Positions 51,971-60,980 are shown, counted from the first letter of the stretch. The stretch: 64,000 nucleotides of DNA from Mycolicibacterium brumae (GCF_025215495.1 NZ_CP104302.1:3534001-3598000); one strand, 5' to 3'. Numbers and translations: made by a program. Notes: generated from the sequence alone by a model not told the origin.

Positions 51971-52987
51971 TCACCGCCCCGGCATGGCCGCCACGTTGCG
52001 CCACAGTCTGCGCAGACTGTGGTCGCCGCCGAAAAGGGTGGTGAAATGCGTGGAATCGACCACCACGATGTCACCGGCGCGTTCCCCGGCCGGCGGCAAC
52101 CAGACGACTGCGTTGAATTCCGTGTTCCCGCCCGCGGTGAACGGATGCGGGCGGTGCGGGTCGACGCGTTGACGAGCGAGCACCCGCAGCCCCGCCCCGG
52201 GCGGCTCGGTCAGTTCGTAGTGCGGCAGATGCTGGTGGAAGCTCAACGTCGGCACGCCGGCCAGCAGACCCGGCCCGTCTAGGTCGGGGTACGCCGTGAT
52301 CGGCGCGATCTCCGTGCCGCCGTCCAGCACGGCCGGGCGCAGCCCCCAGGTGTTGCGCACCGGAACGCCGAGGGCGGCCATCAACGACCGGGTGTAGCCG
52401 CTGAAGCGTTGCCGACGCGGGACCAGCGGGTCGCCGTGGTGCAGGTGTTCAACCTGTTGCTGGTCGCGGTCGTCGGTGAACCCGACGTCGTGGTGCGGTG
52501 CCAGCACCAGGGCGCTGCCCTCCCGGCGCAGCCACTGCCGGAGCGCGTCGACCTCGGCCGGGTCGGCCTGCTGGCCGTGCGGCAGATGGTCGAGGCCGAA
52601 CACCATCAAGGTGTCGGTGTCGGCGAGGATGCGCTCGTCGATCTGCTGGCGGTAGCCGGCCTGGTCGACCCGCTGGAACACCGCGACCGGGTGGCCGGTG
52701 ACCGACTGCACCACGTCCTGGAAGCTCAGCGTGGACCGGTGGAATAACTCCAGGGTCCCGGCGACGCCCTGCAGGAAATTGTCAGCGCTGAACTCGGCTG
52801 TCTCGTAGGCCGGCCACACCGCGTTGCGCACCTCGGTGATGGTGGAGAACCGATTCTCCAGCAGGCCCGGATCCCGTTGCGCTTCCCAGGGATAACTCCA
52901 CGTCCAGTAGATGCTGATGCGCCGGCCGCCGGTGTCCGGGCGGGACCGGTGGGCCTGGTTGTAGGTTCGCGCCGGTTGGGCCGTCAT
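51971..52987 (-). CDS. Conserved protein with glutamine-amidotransferase-like fold, third gene of the DyP operon
   Basis: A 338-residue protein I do not recognise by name. The centre (DTLMVFGLDHLPHGQQ, then EVDALRQWLRREGSALVLAPHHDVG) reads like a class I amidotransferase/ThuA-type fold, where a strand ends in GxD-like sequence and an (x)LRxWL helix leads to a His-rich loop. No Cys nucleophile is seen. Many His residues (HHDVG, HQHLPHYE, HLHHGD) could bind metal. Its ATG overlaps the DyP stop (ATGA). Confidence 0.65.
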   Translation of the reverse strand: MTAQPARTYNQAHRSRPDTGGRRISIYWTWSYPWEAQRDPGLLENRFSTITEVRNAVWPAYETAEFSADNFLQGVAGTLELFHRSTLSFQDVVQSVTGHPVAVFQRVDQAGYRQQIDERILADTDTLMVFGLDHLPHGQQADPAEVDALRQWLRREGSALVLAPHHDVGFTDDRDQQQVEHLHHGDPLVPRRQRFSGYTRSLMAALGVPVRNTWGLRPAVLDGGTEIAPITAYPDLDGPGLLAGVPTLSFHQHLPHYELTEPPGAGLRVLARQRVDPHRPHPFTAGGNTEFNAVVWLPPAGERAGDIVVVDSTHFTTLFGGDHSLRRLWRNVAAMPGR

Positions 52988-54318
52988 CGCTGCCCGCCGC
53001 TGCCGATCCCGGCGAGATGGCGCAGGCCGCCCAGCCCGGGCAAGAAGAAGTACCCACCGCCCCGCAACGTGGTGAAGGCCGGGATTCCCTTGTGCACCTT
53101 CTTGATCGGGCGCTTGGGCACGGTGAAGTCCATCGTGCCGTCCTGCGTCCCGCAGATCGGGTCATGTTCGTTTCTGAGTTCGTGGAACGTGTCGTCGTTG
53201 ATCCAAACATTCTGGGCGAACTCGAATTGCCGGATCAGACTGCCACAGATGATGAACGCCGCAATTCCGCGCTCTACGTCGTCCTCAGGATCGCCGTCGG
53301 GCAACGCCGGTCCGTAGGTGGCGCCGCGTCGGATCATCCGCCGCCGGTTCATGTTGTGCGCGGTGTCGCGCGGATTGAGCCGCCGGGCATGCGCGCCCAG
53401 CGGGCAGGCATAGCCGAACGGGTCCATCTCCTTGTAACCGAAGTCGTTGTTTCGCAACGGGTCTGCGCCGAGAACAGGATCGTCGGCGTCGGGGGCCAGT
53501 ACCAGCGGGGCTCCGCTGCGCCAGCGCCCCATGAGCTTAGCGGCCAGCAGTTCCTGCTCCGCGGGATCGCCCGCGTGGCCGGCCAGGTAGTCCCGGAACA
53601 GCCCGACGTGTTCCTGGAGCCGCCGATACGCCAGGTAGCTTCCGTTGCGGGACAATTGCGCCGGGCGCGGCTGTGCGGGCAAGGACCCGGTCTCGTCGGG
53701 ATATCCGAGGATGAACTCGCCGGCCGCCACCGGTGCCCCCGAACCCGGGGTGGGATCCTCTCCGGATCCCCCGATGACCGGTTGTGAGATCCGGTCCCGG
53801 AAGCCGAAGTGGTCGTGCGCGTGGTCGAACGGGGGCGCCGCGTTGAGGTCGAGGTGGGACAGCGACCGCACCCCTGGGCAGCGACGCAGCAGCGCGTCGT
53901 GCTCGCCGACGCAGCGGAGTCGTTCCGGCTCGTCGCGGGCGAACAGGATCGCGATGGCGTGCAGCTCGGCGCCGGCCAGCCCGCCCGCCCAATGCTCGGG
54001 CGCGTTGCTGCCGGTGTCCCCCAAGATCTCCGCGCGGGCGGCCATACCCTCCCGGAATTCGTCGGGAAAGCTGTCCAGCGATTCCTCGTCGAGTCCGAGC
54101 GCGCGCAACCCCGACCAGGTGAAGGCCAGCGTGATCCAGCGTCGGGACGCGTCCATGGTGCGCCGGGCGTCGGCCGCGGACTGCACCCGGTCGAGCAGTT
54201 CGCCGAGCCAGCGCCGCGCGGACACCGGATCGTCGAAGCTGAGGAACTCGTAGCGACCGGTCATCGCCGGGGTTCGGGTCAACAGAATGTGCTGAATGTC
54301 ATCGAGTTCGAGCGTCAT
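52984..54318 (-). CDS. DyP-type (dye-decolorizing) peroxidase family protein
   Basis: A 444-residue heme-peroxidase family protein. The proximal heme His is in GAHARRLNPRD (about H310), and QFEFAQNVWIND and the final RGGGYFFLPGL are family-like. The distal GxxDG motif is changed: GFRDRISQP keeps the catalytic Asp (about D175) but has Arg where Gly is normal. ATG 54318 is preferred (GAGG site), with GTG 54324 as an alternative. No Tat signal is seen, so it is probably cytoplasmic. It is the second gene of a three-gene operon. Confidence 0.8.
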   Translation of the reverse strand: MTLELDDIQHILLTRTPAMTGRYEFLSFDDPVSARRWLGELLDRVQSAADARRTMDASRRWITLAFTWSGLRALGLDEESLDSFPDEFREGMAARAEILGDTGSNAPEHWAGGLAGAELHAIAILFARDEPERLRCVGEHDALLRRCPGVRSLSHLDLNAAPPFDHAHDHFGFRDRISQPVIGGSGEDPTPGSGAPVAAGEFILGYPDETGSLPAQPRPAQLSRNGSYLAYRRLQEHVGLFRDYLAGHAGDPAEQELLAAKLMGRWRSGAPLVLAPDADDPVLGADPLRNNDFGYKEMDPFGYACPLGAHARRLNPRDTAHNMNRRRMIRRGATYGPALPDGDPEDDVERGIAAFIICGSLIRQFEFAQNVWINDDTFHELRNEHDPICGTQDGTMDFTVPKRPIKKVHKGIPAFTTLRGGGYFFLPGLGGLRHLAGIGSGGQR

Positions 54319-54328
54319 CGACACCTCG

Positions 54329-54889
54329 CTACTGCATCTGGTCGAGCATGCCCGCGAACGCGGATTTGAGCCGCAACGCCTTCTTGATCTCGTCGGCGGT
54401 CACATACGGATATTCCCCGTACTCCAGGAAGCTGGGGCACTGGTGCGCCCGGACGAACGCGATGAACGCCTCCGGATTGGTCTGCCAATCCTCCGGAAAC
54501 CCCTCAAGATTGGTGAACACCGTGGTGATCCCGGTCTGGCTGAAGAGTTTCACCGCGTCCTCGGTGTACTTGTCGAAGTCGGTGTCGAAGATGCCCTGGT
54601 ATTGGAAGTGCAGGCCGGATCCGACGTCGAAGAGTTGCCAGCGCAGATAGTGCAGGCGCAGCGGGGCCAGCACCTCCGGGTTCGCGGCGACAGCGTTCTC
54701 GATTTCTTTTCCGTAGGCCCGCACGGCGCCCTCACGGCCCGCTTTGACCTTGGCGATGATCGAAAAGCCGTAGCACGCTGGGGTGCGCGGGTAGATCGGG
54801 CCGTACCGGCCGCGCTCCAACTGGAAGTACCCTTCCTCGGGCAGGGCCGTGGCCGCCGGCCGGGCCCACACCTCGCCATCTGCCGCCAT
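54329..54889 (-). CDS. Conserved protein, first gene of the DyP operon (ferredoxin-like fold suspected)
   Basis: A 186-residue soluble protein. Two beta-alpha-beta-like stretches (YGFSIIAKVKAGREGAVRAYGKEIENAV and LHYLRWQLFD...LHFQYQGIFDTDFDKYTEDAVKLF) suggest the dimeric alpha+beta barrel that DyP enzymes also use. The ATG at 54889 has a clear GGGAGGA site at good spacing; the open frame to 54964 does not. Its stop is 10 nt before the DyP ATG. The role is unknown, but it is likely tied to the peroxidase-like protein. Confidence 0.7.
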   Translation of the reverse strand: MAADGEVWARPAATALPEEGYFQLERGRYGPIYPRTPACYGFSIIAKVKAGREGAVRAYGKEIENAVAANPEVLAPLRLHYLRWQLFDVGSGLHFQYQGIFDTDFDKYTEDAVKLFSQTGITTVFTNLEGFPEDWQTNPEAFIAFVRAHQCPSFLEYGEYPYVTADEIKKALRLKSAFAGMLDQMQ

Positions 54890-55058
54890 CACCGGTCCTC
54901 CCGACGTCGCCACTTGTGAACATCCGGACGGTAGGACCGCCGGGACCGCATCGTCATCCCCCACTTCGGGTGATGACGGGCGTCCTCGGCCGGCCTATTA
55001 TTCGCCGGTGCGATCCTGGCGGCCGGGCACTCCGCGCCCCACGACGAGGAGGTGGGCG

Positions 55059-55373
55059 ATGAAAGCGACGGTCCTGTCAGCGATTCCGCCGTTGCTGCTG
55101 GCGGTGGGGACCGGGGTCGCGTTGGCCCCGCCGGCCGCGGCCGATTGCGTGAGTTCCGGCGGAACCACCATCTGCTCGCAGGGCGATGTGCGCGGCGCAG
55201 ACGGGTCCGGGCCGGGCGTCTACTCGCCGTACCCGTGCGAGTACGACTGGTACTGCTACGACGGATTCGACATCGTCTGGGACATCGACGGCGGGGGCGG
55301 CAACGTCTCCGCACCGCCGCGGGTCGACAACGATTTGCCGCGTCGCGGAAACAACCGGCCCGGACGTCGCTGA
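55059..55373 (+). CDS. Small secreted protein with four Cys
   Basis: A 104-residue precursor with a clear Sec signal peptide (VLSAIPPLLLAVGTGVALAPPAAA, cleavage near residue 27). The mature ~77 residues contain four Cys (DCVSS, TICSQ, YPCEY, WYCYD) that could make two disulfides. An aromatic, acidic segment (EYDWYCYDGFDIVWDIDG) is followed by a basic tail. A strong GAGGAGG site precedes the ATG. It is divergent from the DyP operon and 50 nt before the hemophore-like gene. The function is unknown. Confidence 0.72.
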   Translation: MKATVLSAIPPLLLAVGTGVALAPPAAADCVSSGGTTICSQGDVRGADGSGPGVYSPYPCEYDWYCYDGFDIVWDIDGGGGNVSAPPRVDNDLPRRGNNRPGRR

Positions 55374-55423
55374 GCCGGTTCCTGACCACCATGAGAATCC
55401 TCACCCAAGGAGCGCGAACACCG

Positions 55424-55771
55424 ATGATGATCCGATCCGCCATCGCCGGCCTGTCCCTCGGCGCCGCCGCGCTCGTCGGGGCCGGCGTCGCCGCCGCCGA
55501 CGACCCGCCGAACTGCACCGCCGCCGACCAGTCCGGGGTGCTGGCCGGCGTCACCACCGCCACCTCGGCCTACCTGTTCACCCACCCGGACGTGAACGCG
55601 TTCATCACCGGTCTCAAGAACCTGCCGAAGGACGAGATCCGGGCGGAGCTGCGGGCCTACGGGGACGCGAACCCGCAGGTGCGCGACGAACTGCGCGCCA
55701 TCCGGCAGCCCATCGTGGACTTCCGGAACCGCTGCGGCGGCGGCGACAACGTCGGACTGTCCGAAAGCTAA
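55424..55771 (+). CDS. Hemophore-related (mycobacterial heme-binding) secreted protein
   Basis: A 115-residue exported protein of the Rv0203-like heme-binding family. A signal peptide ends at VAAAD, and the mature part is helical with the family pattern TATSAYLFTHPDVNAFITGL, LPKDEIRAELRAY, then IRQPIVDFRNRC. Two Cys (NCTA and NRC) bracket the domain. An AAGGAG site precedes the ATG; an in-frame ATG at 55391 is possible. Placed next to a DyP-type peroxidase operon, it hints at a heme theme. Confidence 0.85.
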   Translation: MMIRSAIAGLSLGAAALVGAGVAAADDPPNCTAADQSGVLAGVTTATSAYLFTHPDVNAFITGLKNLPKDEIRAELRAYGDANPQVRDELRAIRQPIVDFRNRCGGGDNVGLSES

Positions 55772-56667
55772 AGCCCGAGCGCCCCGGCGAGTTCCCGCAG
55801 CGCCGGGCGTGGGTCGGCGCCCATGCCGCCGTCGACGACCTGCACGACGACGTGGTCGGCGCCGGCGTCCAGGTGCGCGACGAGCGCCGCCGCGGCCCGC
55901 TCCACCCCGCCCATCCCAACCAGCGCTCGGGCCAGCCGGTCCGAGCCGCCGCGAACCAGGTCGGACTCCTCGAAGCCCTGCCGCAGCCAGGAATTCCGGT
56001 AGTTCGGCAGCCCGGAGTAGAACTCCAGGTGACCGTGCGCGGCGGCCATCCGGGCAGCCTCGTCGGGATCCAGCGACACCGCCTGCTCGGAGACGATCCA
56101 TTTGTCCGGGCCGAGGATGTCCCGAGTGAACCGGGTGTGCTCCGGGGTGACCAGGTAGGGGTGCGCGCCGTCGGCGTGGGCGCCGGACAGTTCGATCATC
56201 TTCGGCCCGAGCGCCGCCAGCAGCCGGGGCGGACGTCCGACGCCCGGTTCGATGGCCTCGGGCACCGCGGCCATCCGGTCCAGGTAGTCGCGCATGGTGG
56301 TCAGCGGCTTGGTGTAGACCCCGCCCATCCCCCGCTCCACGAGCGGGCCGTGGCTGACGCCGAGCCCCAGCACGAATCGGCCGGGATGCAGCGCGGTCAG
56401 GGTGCGGGCGCCGGCTTCGGCGGCCGACGGCAGCCGGACGTGGATGTTGGCGATGCCGGTGCCGATGACCAGGCGTTCGGTGGCCGACAGGTACGCCGCC
56501 GACTGGGTCAGGCATTCTTTGGCGACGGTCTCGGGCAGGAACAGCGAGCCGTAGCCCATCTCCTCGATGTCGCGGGCCACCTGCTGCGCCGCAGGCATGG
56601 CCCAGGTGTCGCCGGACCACCAGACGCCGACGCGGGACGGGAAGTCGATGCGGGCGCGTGTGCTCAT
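55768..56667 (-). CDS. LLM-class F420-dependent oxidoreductase
   Basis: A 299-residue luciferase-like protein of the mycobacterial F420-dependent group. TIM-barrel parts are seen in GYGSLFLPET, LVIGTGIANIHVRLP, LHPGRFVLGLGVSHGP and HVVVQVVDGG. It probably uses F420H2 made by Fgd1; the substrate is unknown. The stop overlaps the hemophore stop (convergent). It follows the acetoacetyl-CoA synthetase gene with a 4-nt overlap. Confidence 0.88.
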   Translation of the reverse strand: MSTRARIDFPSRVGVWWSGDTWAMPAAQQVARDIEEMGYGSLFLPETVAKECLTQSAAYLSATERLVIGTGIANIHVRLPSAAEAGARTLTALHPGRFVLGLGVSHGPLVERGMGGVYTKPLTTMRDYLDRMAAVPEAIEPGVGRPPRLLAALGPKMIELSGAHADGAHPYLVTPEHTRFTRDILGPDKWIVSEQAVSLDPDEAARMAAAHGHLEFYSGLPNYRNSWLRQGFEESDLVRGGSDRLARALVGMGGVERAAAALVAHLDAGADHVVVQVVDGGMGADPRPALRELAGALGL

Positions 56668-58613
56668 ACCGGAGCCTTTCGGGCGTAGCGGGTGAAGCCG
56701 TCCAGGAGATCCGGGCGGTCGATGGAGGTCGCCGTGACGACGGTGTGCGGGTCGCCGCCCTGCAGGATCCGCTTGACCGGGATCTCCAGTCGTTTGCCGG
56801 TCAGGGTGCGCGGTAGGCCGGGCAGCGCGATGATCTCGTCGGGCACGTGTCGCGGGGAAGCGCCGGTGCGGATGGCGTCGGTTATCTTGGCGCGCAGCGC
56901 GTCGTCTAGGTCGGCGCCGTCGGCCAGCGCGACGAACAGCGGCAGCCAGTAGCCGCCGTCGGGCAGCTCGACACCGACGACGAGGCAGTCCGCGATCTCC
57001 GGCAATGGCTCGACGGCGTTGTAGATCTCGGCGCTGCCCATCCGGACCCCCTGGCGGTTGAGGGTGGCATCCGATCGGCCGTGCACCACAACGGATCCGC
57101 GGTCGGTGATGGTGATCCAGTCGCCGTGGCGCCACACGGCTCCGGAACCGAAGTAGGCGTCGCGGTAGCGCTTGCCGTCGGGGTCATTCCAGAAGTGGAC
57201 CGGCATGCTCGGCATCGGCGCGGTGATCACGAGTTCGCCGGGCACACCGATGACCGGCGCGCCGTCGTCCCAGGCCTGCACCGCCGCGCCCAGCGAGCGG
57301 CAGGCCAGCTCACCGGCGACGATCGGCACGTTCGGCGCGCTGCCGACGAACGCGCTGACCAGATCCGTTCCGCCGCTGCAGGATTGCACCGGGACCGCGC
57401 GGCCGACGGCGCGTTGCACCCAGCCGAACGCGTCGGCGGGCAGCGGGCTGCCGGTGGAGCCGACCGAGCGCAGCCGGTCCAGCGGGCGATCGGGTCGCAG
57501 GTCCTCCTTCGCGCAGGCCAGCAGGTATCCGGCGCCGGCGCCGAACATCGTGACTCCCTGCTCGTCGACGACGTCCCACATCGCGCCGGCGCCCGGATAG
57601 GTCGGGCAGCCGTCGTAGAGCACTATGGTCGCGCCGACCAGCAGCCCGGCGATCTGGAAGTTCCACATCATCCAACTGGTGGTGGTGTACCAGCAGAATC
57701 GGTCCGCGGCCCGCATGTCCAGCTGCAGCCCGAGGTACTTGACGTGTTCGAGCACCACCCCGCCGTGGCCGTGCACGATGCCCTTCGGCGCGCCGGTCGT
57801 GCCGGAGGAGAACAGCACCCACAGCGGATGGTCGAACGGCAGCGACACCGGATCGAGTTGTCCGCCAACCGAAATCGCCTCGTCCCAGCTGATGGCCCCG
57901 GGTAATTCGGAGGTGTCCAGCCCAACTCGGGGCACCACGACGGTCGCCCGCAGCGTCGGCAGCGCGGCCCGCAACTCGGCGACCTCCGCGCGCTTGTCGC
58001 GCCGCTTGCCGGCGTAGACGCTGCCGTCGACGGTGACCAGCACCGTCGGCTCCAGCTGGCCGAGCCGCGCGATCACCCCGCCGACGGCGACGTCGGGGTT
58101 GCACACCGCCCACACCGCGCCGACGCTGGCCGCGGCCAGGAAGGCCACCACCGTCTCCCCGATGTTCGGCAGGTAACCCACCACCCGGTCCCCCGGGCCG
58201 ACGCCCTGCCCGCGCAGGTGCTCCGCGAAGGCGGCGGTCTCGGATTCCAGTCGGGCCCAGGACCATTCGCTCGCACCGTCCTCGCCGACGACGACCATCG
58301 CCGGCCGGTCGACGGTCGCGTGCCGGAACACCTGGTCGACGTAGTTCAGCGTCGCGCCGGTGAACCATTGCGCCCCGGGCATTTCCGCGGACGCCAGGAT
58401 CTGTTGCGGCGGGGTGCGCAGCGGGATGTCGAAGAACTGCCACACCGCCTCCCAGAACCAGGCCACGTCGGACACCGACGCCTGCCACAGCTGCGGGTAG
58501 TCGGGGTAGTCGCCGCGGCCGGTGTCCCGCAGCCATTCACCGAATGCGGTGATCTGGGCGCCGGCGACCGACGCGGGGTCGGGCGTCCAAGAACCGGTGA
58601 GCGGTTCAGTCAT
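56664..58613 (-). CDS. Acetoacetate-CoA ligase (acetoacetyl-CoA synthetase)
   Basis: A 649-residue adenylate-forming enzyme that activates acetoacetate. The AMP-binding motif LFSSGTTGAPKGIVHGHGG is present, the acetoacetyl-CoA synthetase N-terminal domain precedes it (AQWFTGATLNYVDQVFRH), and the C-terminal catalytic Lys motif is TLTGKRLEIPVKRIL. It sits between GH76 and the LLM oxidoreductase in an overlapping operon. Confidence 0.93.
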   Translation of the reverse strand: MTEPLTGSWTPDPASVAGAQITAFGEWLRDTGRGDYPDYPQLWQASVSDVAWFWEAVWQFFDIPLRTPPQQILASAEMPGAQWFTGATLNYVDQVFRHATVDRPAMVVVGEDGASEWSWARLESETAAFAEHLRGQGVGPGDRVVGYLPNIGETVVAFLAAASVGAVWAVCNPDVAVGGVIARLGQLEPTVLVTVDGSVYAGKRRDKRAEVAELRAALPTLRATVVVPRVGLDTSELPGAISWDEAISVGGQLDPVSLPFDHPLWVLFSSGTTGAPKGIVHGHGGVVLEHVKYLGLQLDMRAADRFCWYTTTSWMMWNFQIAGLLVGATIVLYDGCPTYPGAGAMWDVVDEQGVTMFGAGAGYLLACAKEDLRPDRPLDRLRSVGSTGSPLPADAFGWVQRAVGRAVPVQSCSGGTDLVSAFVGSAPNVPIVAGELACRSLGAAVQAWDDGAPVIGVPGELVITAPMPSMPVHFWNDPDGKRYRDAYFGSGAVWRHGDWITITDRGSVVVHGRSDATLNRQGVRMGSAEIYNAVEPLPEIADCLVVGVELPDGGYWLPLFVALADGADLDDALRAKITDAIRTGASPRHVPDEIIALPGLPRTLTGKRLEIPVKRILQGGDPHTVVTATSIDRPDLLDGFTRYARKAPV

Positions 58614-59721
58614 CGGCGCCGGACTCGTGCGCCTCGATGCGGTGCGCGGCTTCCATCAGCATCCAGCCGGAAAGCTGCGTCGACAGGTCTCGTTCGGCGA
58701 CCTGCGACGGGTTGACCGCGCCTTCGACGAACTCGGCGGCCTTACCTTCGGCGCCGGGCACCTCGGCGTTGCGGTCCCAGGCCGGCCCGAACAACGGCAG
58801 CCCGTTGACCGTCTGCCGGTAGTCCCAGGCGGCACGGGCGGATTTGAGCACGATGTCGCGGGCGGTGGCCCGGGCCTGCTGGTCTTCGTCGGTGTCACCG
58901 GGCAGTTCGACGGCGACCAGCGCGAGGTAGCGGGTGGTGATGCCGTTGAACAGCCCGCCGTCGCCGCCACCGCCGCCGCGCAGCACCCCGTTCTCGGTCA
59001 TGTGCTCGGACACCGCGGCGACCAGGCGGCGCACCCGGGCGACGTGCCGATCGTCGTTGCTGCGGATCGCCAGTTCGGTCTCCAGCCCGAGCACCACGCC
59101 CTGGCAGTAGGTGTACTGGGCGCGCACCAGAGACCCGCCTTTGATGCCGTCGAACACCAGGTGGGTGTCCGGGTCGATCAGGGTCTCATCGAGCCAGTCG
59201 GCCATCTGGGTGGCCCGGCGCAGTCGTCCGTAGCGGGCCAGGAAGACCCCGGCCGGTCCGTTGGCGGGGGCGTTGAAGAACTGGTCCTCTTTGCGCCACG
59301 GGATGCCGCCGCCGTCCTCGGGCACCCAGGAGTCGATGAGCTCGGAGGCCAGCTTGTCCAGCGCGCGGGGCTTCTCGATGCCCAGCTGGCGGTCGGCACG
59401 CTGCAGCGCCAGGGCCAGCCAGGCCATGTCGTCGTAGTAGCTGTTGGTCCAGCCGGTGTTGCGCAGCCAGTGCCCGCGGATCTGCCGGGAGATCTGGGTC
59501 AGCCGGGCGGCCTGCGGATCGCGCAGCTGGGCGTCGATCAGGCAGTCCAGCAGGTGCGCCTGCCACCAGTAGTGCCAGATGCCGAAGTGGCGTTCCTTCT
59601 TGGTGGCGGGCCAGCCGGTGACGCCGAGCTGGGTGCCCGGCAGACCCCACAACTTCTTGAGGTGCCGGGTATTGATCGCGGTTTCGGCGGATCCGGCGCG
59701 GTTGGCCCATACCTGCTCCAT
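58606..59721 (-). CDS. Glycoside hydrolase family 76 protein (Rv0365c-like)
   Basis: A 371-residue GH76 (alpha-1,6-mannanase) family protein. The catalytic Asp pair is in SYYDDMAWLALALQRA (D97, D98). No signal peptide is seen. Mannan-type glycans in mycobacteria (PIMs, lipomannan) are possible substrates, but the location argues for a cytoplasmic role or unusual export. It overlaps the next gene by 8 nt and is the first of the three-gene operon. Confidence 0.88.
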   Translation of the reverse strand: MEQVWANRAGSAETAINTRHLKKLWGLPGTQLGVTGWPATKKERHFGIWHYWWQAHLLDCLIDAQLRDPQAARLTQISRQIRGHWLRNTGWTNSYYDDMAWLALALQRADRQLGIEKPRALDKLASELIDSWVPEDGGGIPWRKEDQFFNAPANGPAGVFLARYGRLRRATQMADWLDETLIDPDTHLVFDGIKGGSLVRAQYTYCQGVVLGLETELAIRSNDDRHVARVRRLVAAVSEHMTENGVLRGGGGGDGGLFNGITTRYLALVAVELPGDTDEDQQARATARDIVLKSARAAWDYRQTVNGLPLFGPAWDRNAEVPGAEGKAAEFVEGAVNPSQVAERDLSTQLSGWMLMEAAHRIEAHESGADD

Positions 59722-59781
59722 AACAGGCCAATTTAGCCCTACCGGACGTCCGCGCAGGTCCTTAGGGCCGCATCGCCGATC

Positions 59782-60426
59782 TCACCACGCCCGGCCCAGG
59801 TCAGCGTGCTGCCGGATCCATGCGTGCATCGCAATGCCGGCGGCCACCGAGGCGTTGATGCTGCGGGTCGAGCCGAACTGCGCGATGGACACCAGCAGGT
59901 CCGCGCCGGCGCGGGCGTCGTCGCTGATGCCGGGGCCTTCGGAGCCGAAGACCATCACCGCGTCGCGCGGCAGTTCGGCGGTCTCCAGCCGCACCGATCC
60001 GGGCACGTTGTCGACGGCGACGACGGCCAGCCCGCGCCCGCGGGCGAATTCCAGCAGCTCGGCGGTGGTGTCGTGGTGGCACAGCCGCTGATAGCGGTCG
60101 GTGACCATGGCGCCGCGGCGGTTCCATCGTCGTTTCCCGACAATGTGCACGGTGTCGACGGCGAACGCGTTGGCGGTGCGCACCACCCCGCCGATATTGG
60201 CGTCGCTGCCGAAGTTCTCGATGGCCACGTGCAGGGGGTGCCGGCGGGAGTCGATGTCGGCGATGATCGCCTCGCGGGTCCAGTACCGGTAGGCGTCGAC
60301 GACGTTGCGGGTGTCGCCGTCGGCGAGCAGGTCCGGGTCGTAGCGGGGGTCGCGCGGGAGCGGGCCGGTCCAGGGCCCGACGCCGTTGCCGGAACCCCAC
60401 TCCGTGGGGCCGGGGCCCTCCGGCAT
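59782..60426 (-). CDS. SpoU/TrmH-family RNA 2'-O-methyltransferase
   Basis: A 214-residue SPOUT methyltransferase. Motifs 1-3 are seen in AIENFGSDANIGGVVRTANAF, MVFGSEGPGIS and STRSINASVAAGIAMHAW (knotted SAM site). It matches Rv0380c in position next to pyrE. It methylates tRNA or rRNA; the target is not predicted. The ATG shares a base with the pyrE stop. Confidence 0.92.
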   Translation of the reverse strand: MPEGPGPTEWGSGNGVGPWTGPLPRDPRYDPDLLADGDTRNVVDAYRYWTREAIIADIDSRRHPLHVAIENFGSDANIGGVVRTANAFAVDTVHIVGKRRWNRRGAMVTDRYQRLCHHDTTAELLEFARGRGLAVVAVDNVPGSVRLETAELPRDAVMVFGSEGPGISDDARAGADLLVSIAQFGSTRSINASVAAGIAMHAWIRQHADLGRAW

Positions 60427-60980
60427 CAGGAGGTGGGCAGGCCGAGGTCGGCCAGGCCCAGCACGCTGCGGTACGGCACGCCTTCGGCCTCGATGATCTC
60501 CGCGGCGCCGGTGGCCCGGTCCACGACGGTGGCGACGCCGACGACCTCGCCACCGGCTTCACGGACCGCGCGCACCGCGGTGAGCGGGGAGGCGCCGGTG
60601 GTGGAGGTGTCCTCGACGACGAGCACCCGCTGACCGGCGACGTCGAAGCCTTCGATGAGGCGCTGCATGCCGTGGGTCTTGGCGGATTTGCGGACCACGA
60701 ACGCGTCGATCGGACGCCCCTCGGCGTGCATGATCGAGGTGGCGACCGGGTCAGCGCCCAGGGTCAGGCCGCCGACGGCGGCGTAGTCCCAATCAGCGGT
60801 GAGTTCGCGCATCAGCTTGCCGATCAGCCGGGAGGCGCGGTGTTGCAGGGTGGCGCGGCGCAGGTCGACGTAATAGTCGGATTCCTTGCCGGAACTCAAG
60901 GTCACCTTGCCGTGCACGACGGCGAGGTCGCGGACCAGCGCGGCGAGCTCGGCGCGATCGTCGGCGGAAAGCGAGGTCAC
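60426..60980 (-). CDS. pyrE: Orotate phosphoribosyltransferase
   Basis: A 184-residue enzyme making OMP from orotate and PRPP. The PRPP-binding motif is VLVVEDTSTTGASPLTAV, with the catalytic-loop Lys/His in VRKSAKTHGMQRLI and the N-terminal SGKESDYYVDLRR. The GTG start overlaps the ttfA stop (GTGA). It is part of the ttfA-pyrE-methyltransferase operon. Confidence 0.95.
   Translation of the reverse strand: MTSLSADDRAELAALVRDLAVVHGKVTLSSGKESDYYVDLRRATLQHRASRLIGKLMRELTADWDYAAVGGLTLGADPVATSIMHAEGRPIDAFVVRKSAKTHGMQRLIEGFDVAGQRVLVVEDTSTTGASPLTAVRAVREAGGEVVGVATVVDRATGAAEIIEAEGVPYRSVLGLADLGLPTS

Noticed and set aside
54324..54326. GTG at 54324 as the DyP start
   Set aside because: The ATG at 54318, two codons later, has a better placed GAGG site; the difference is only two residues, so this is a weak preference.
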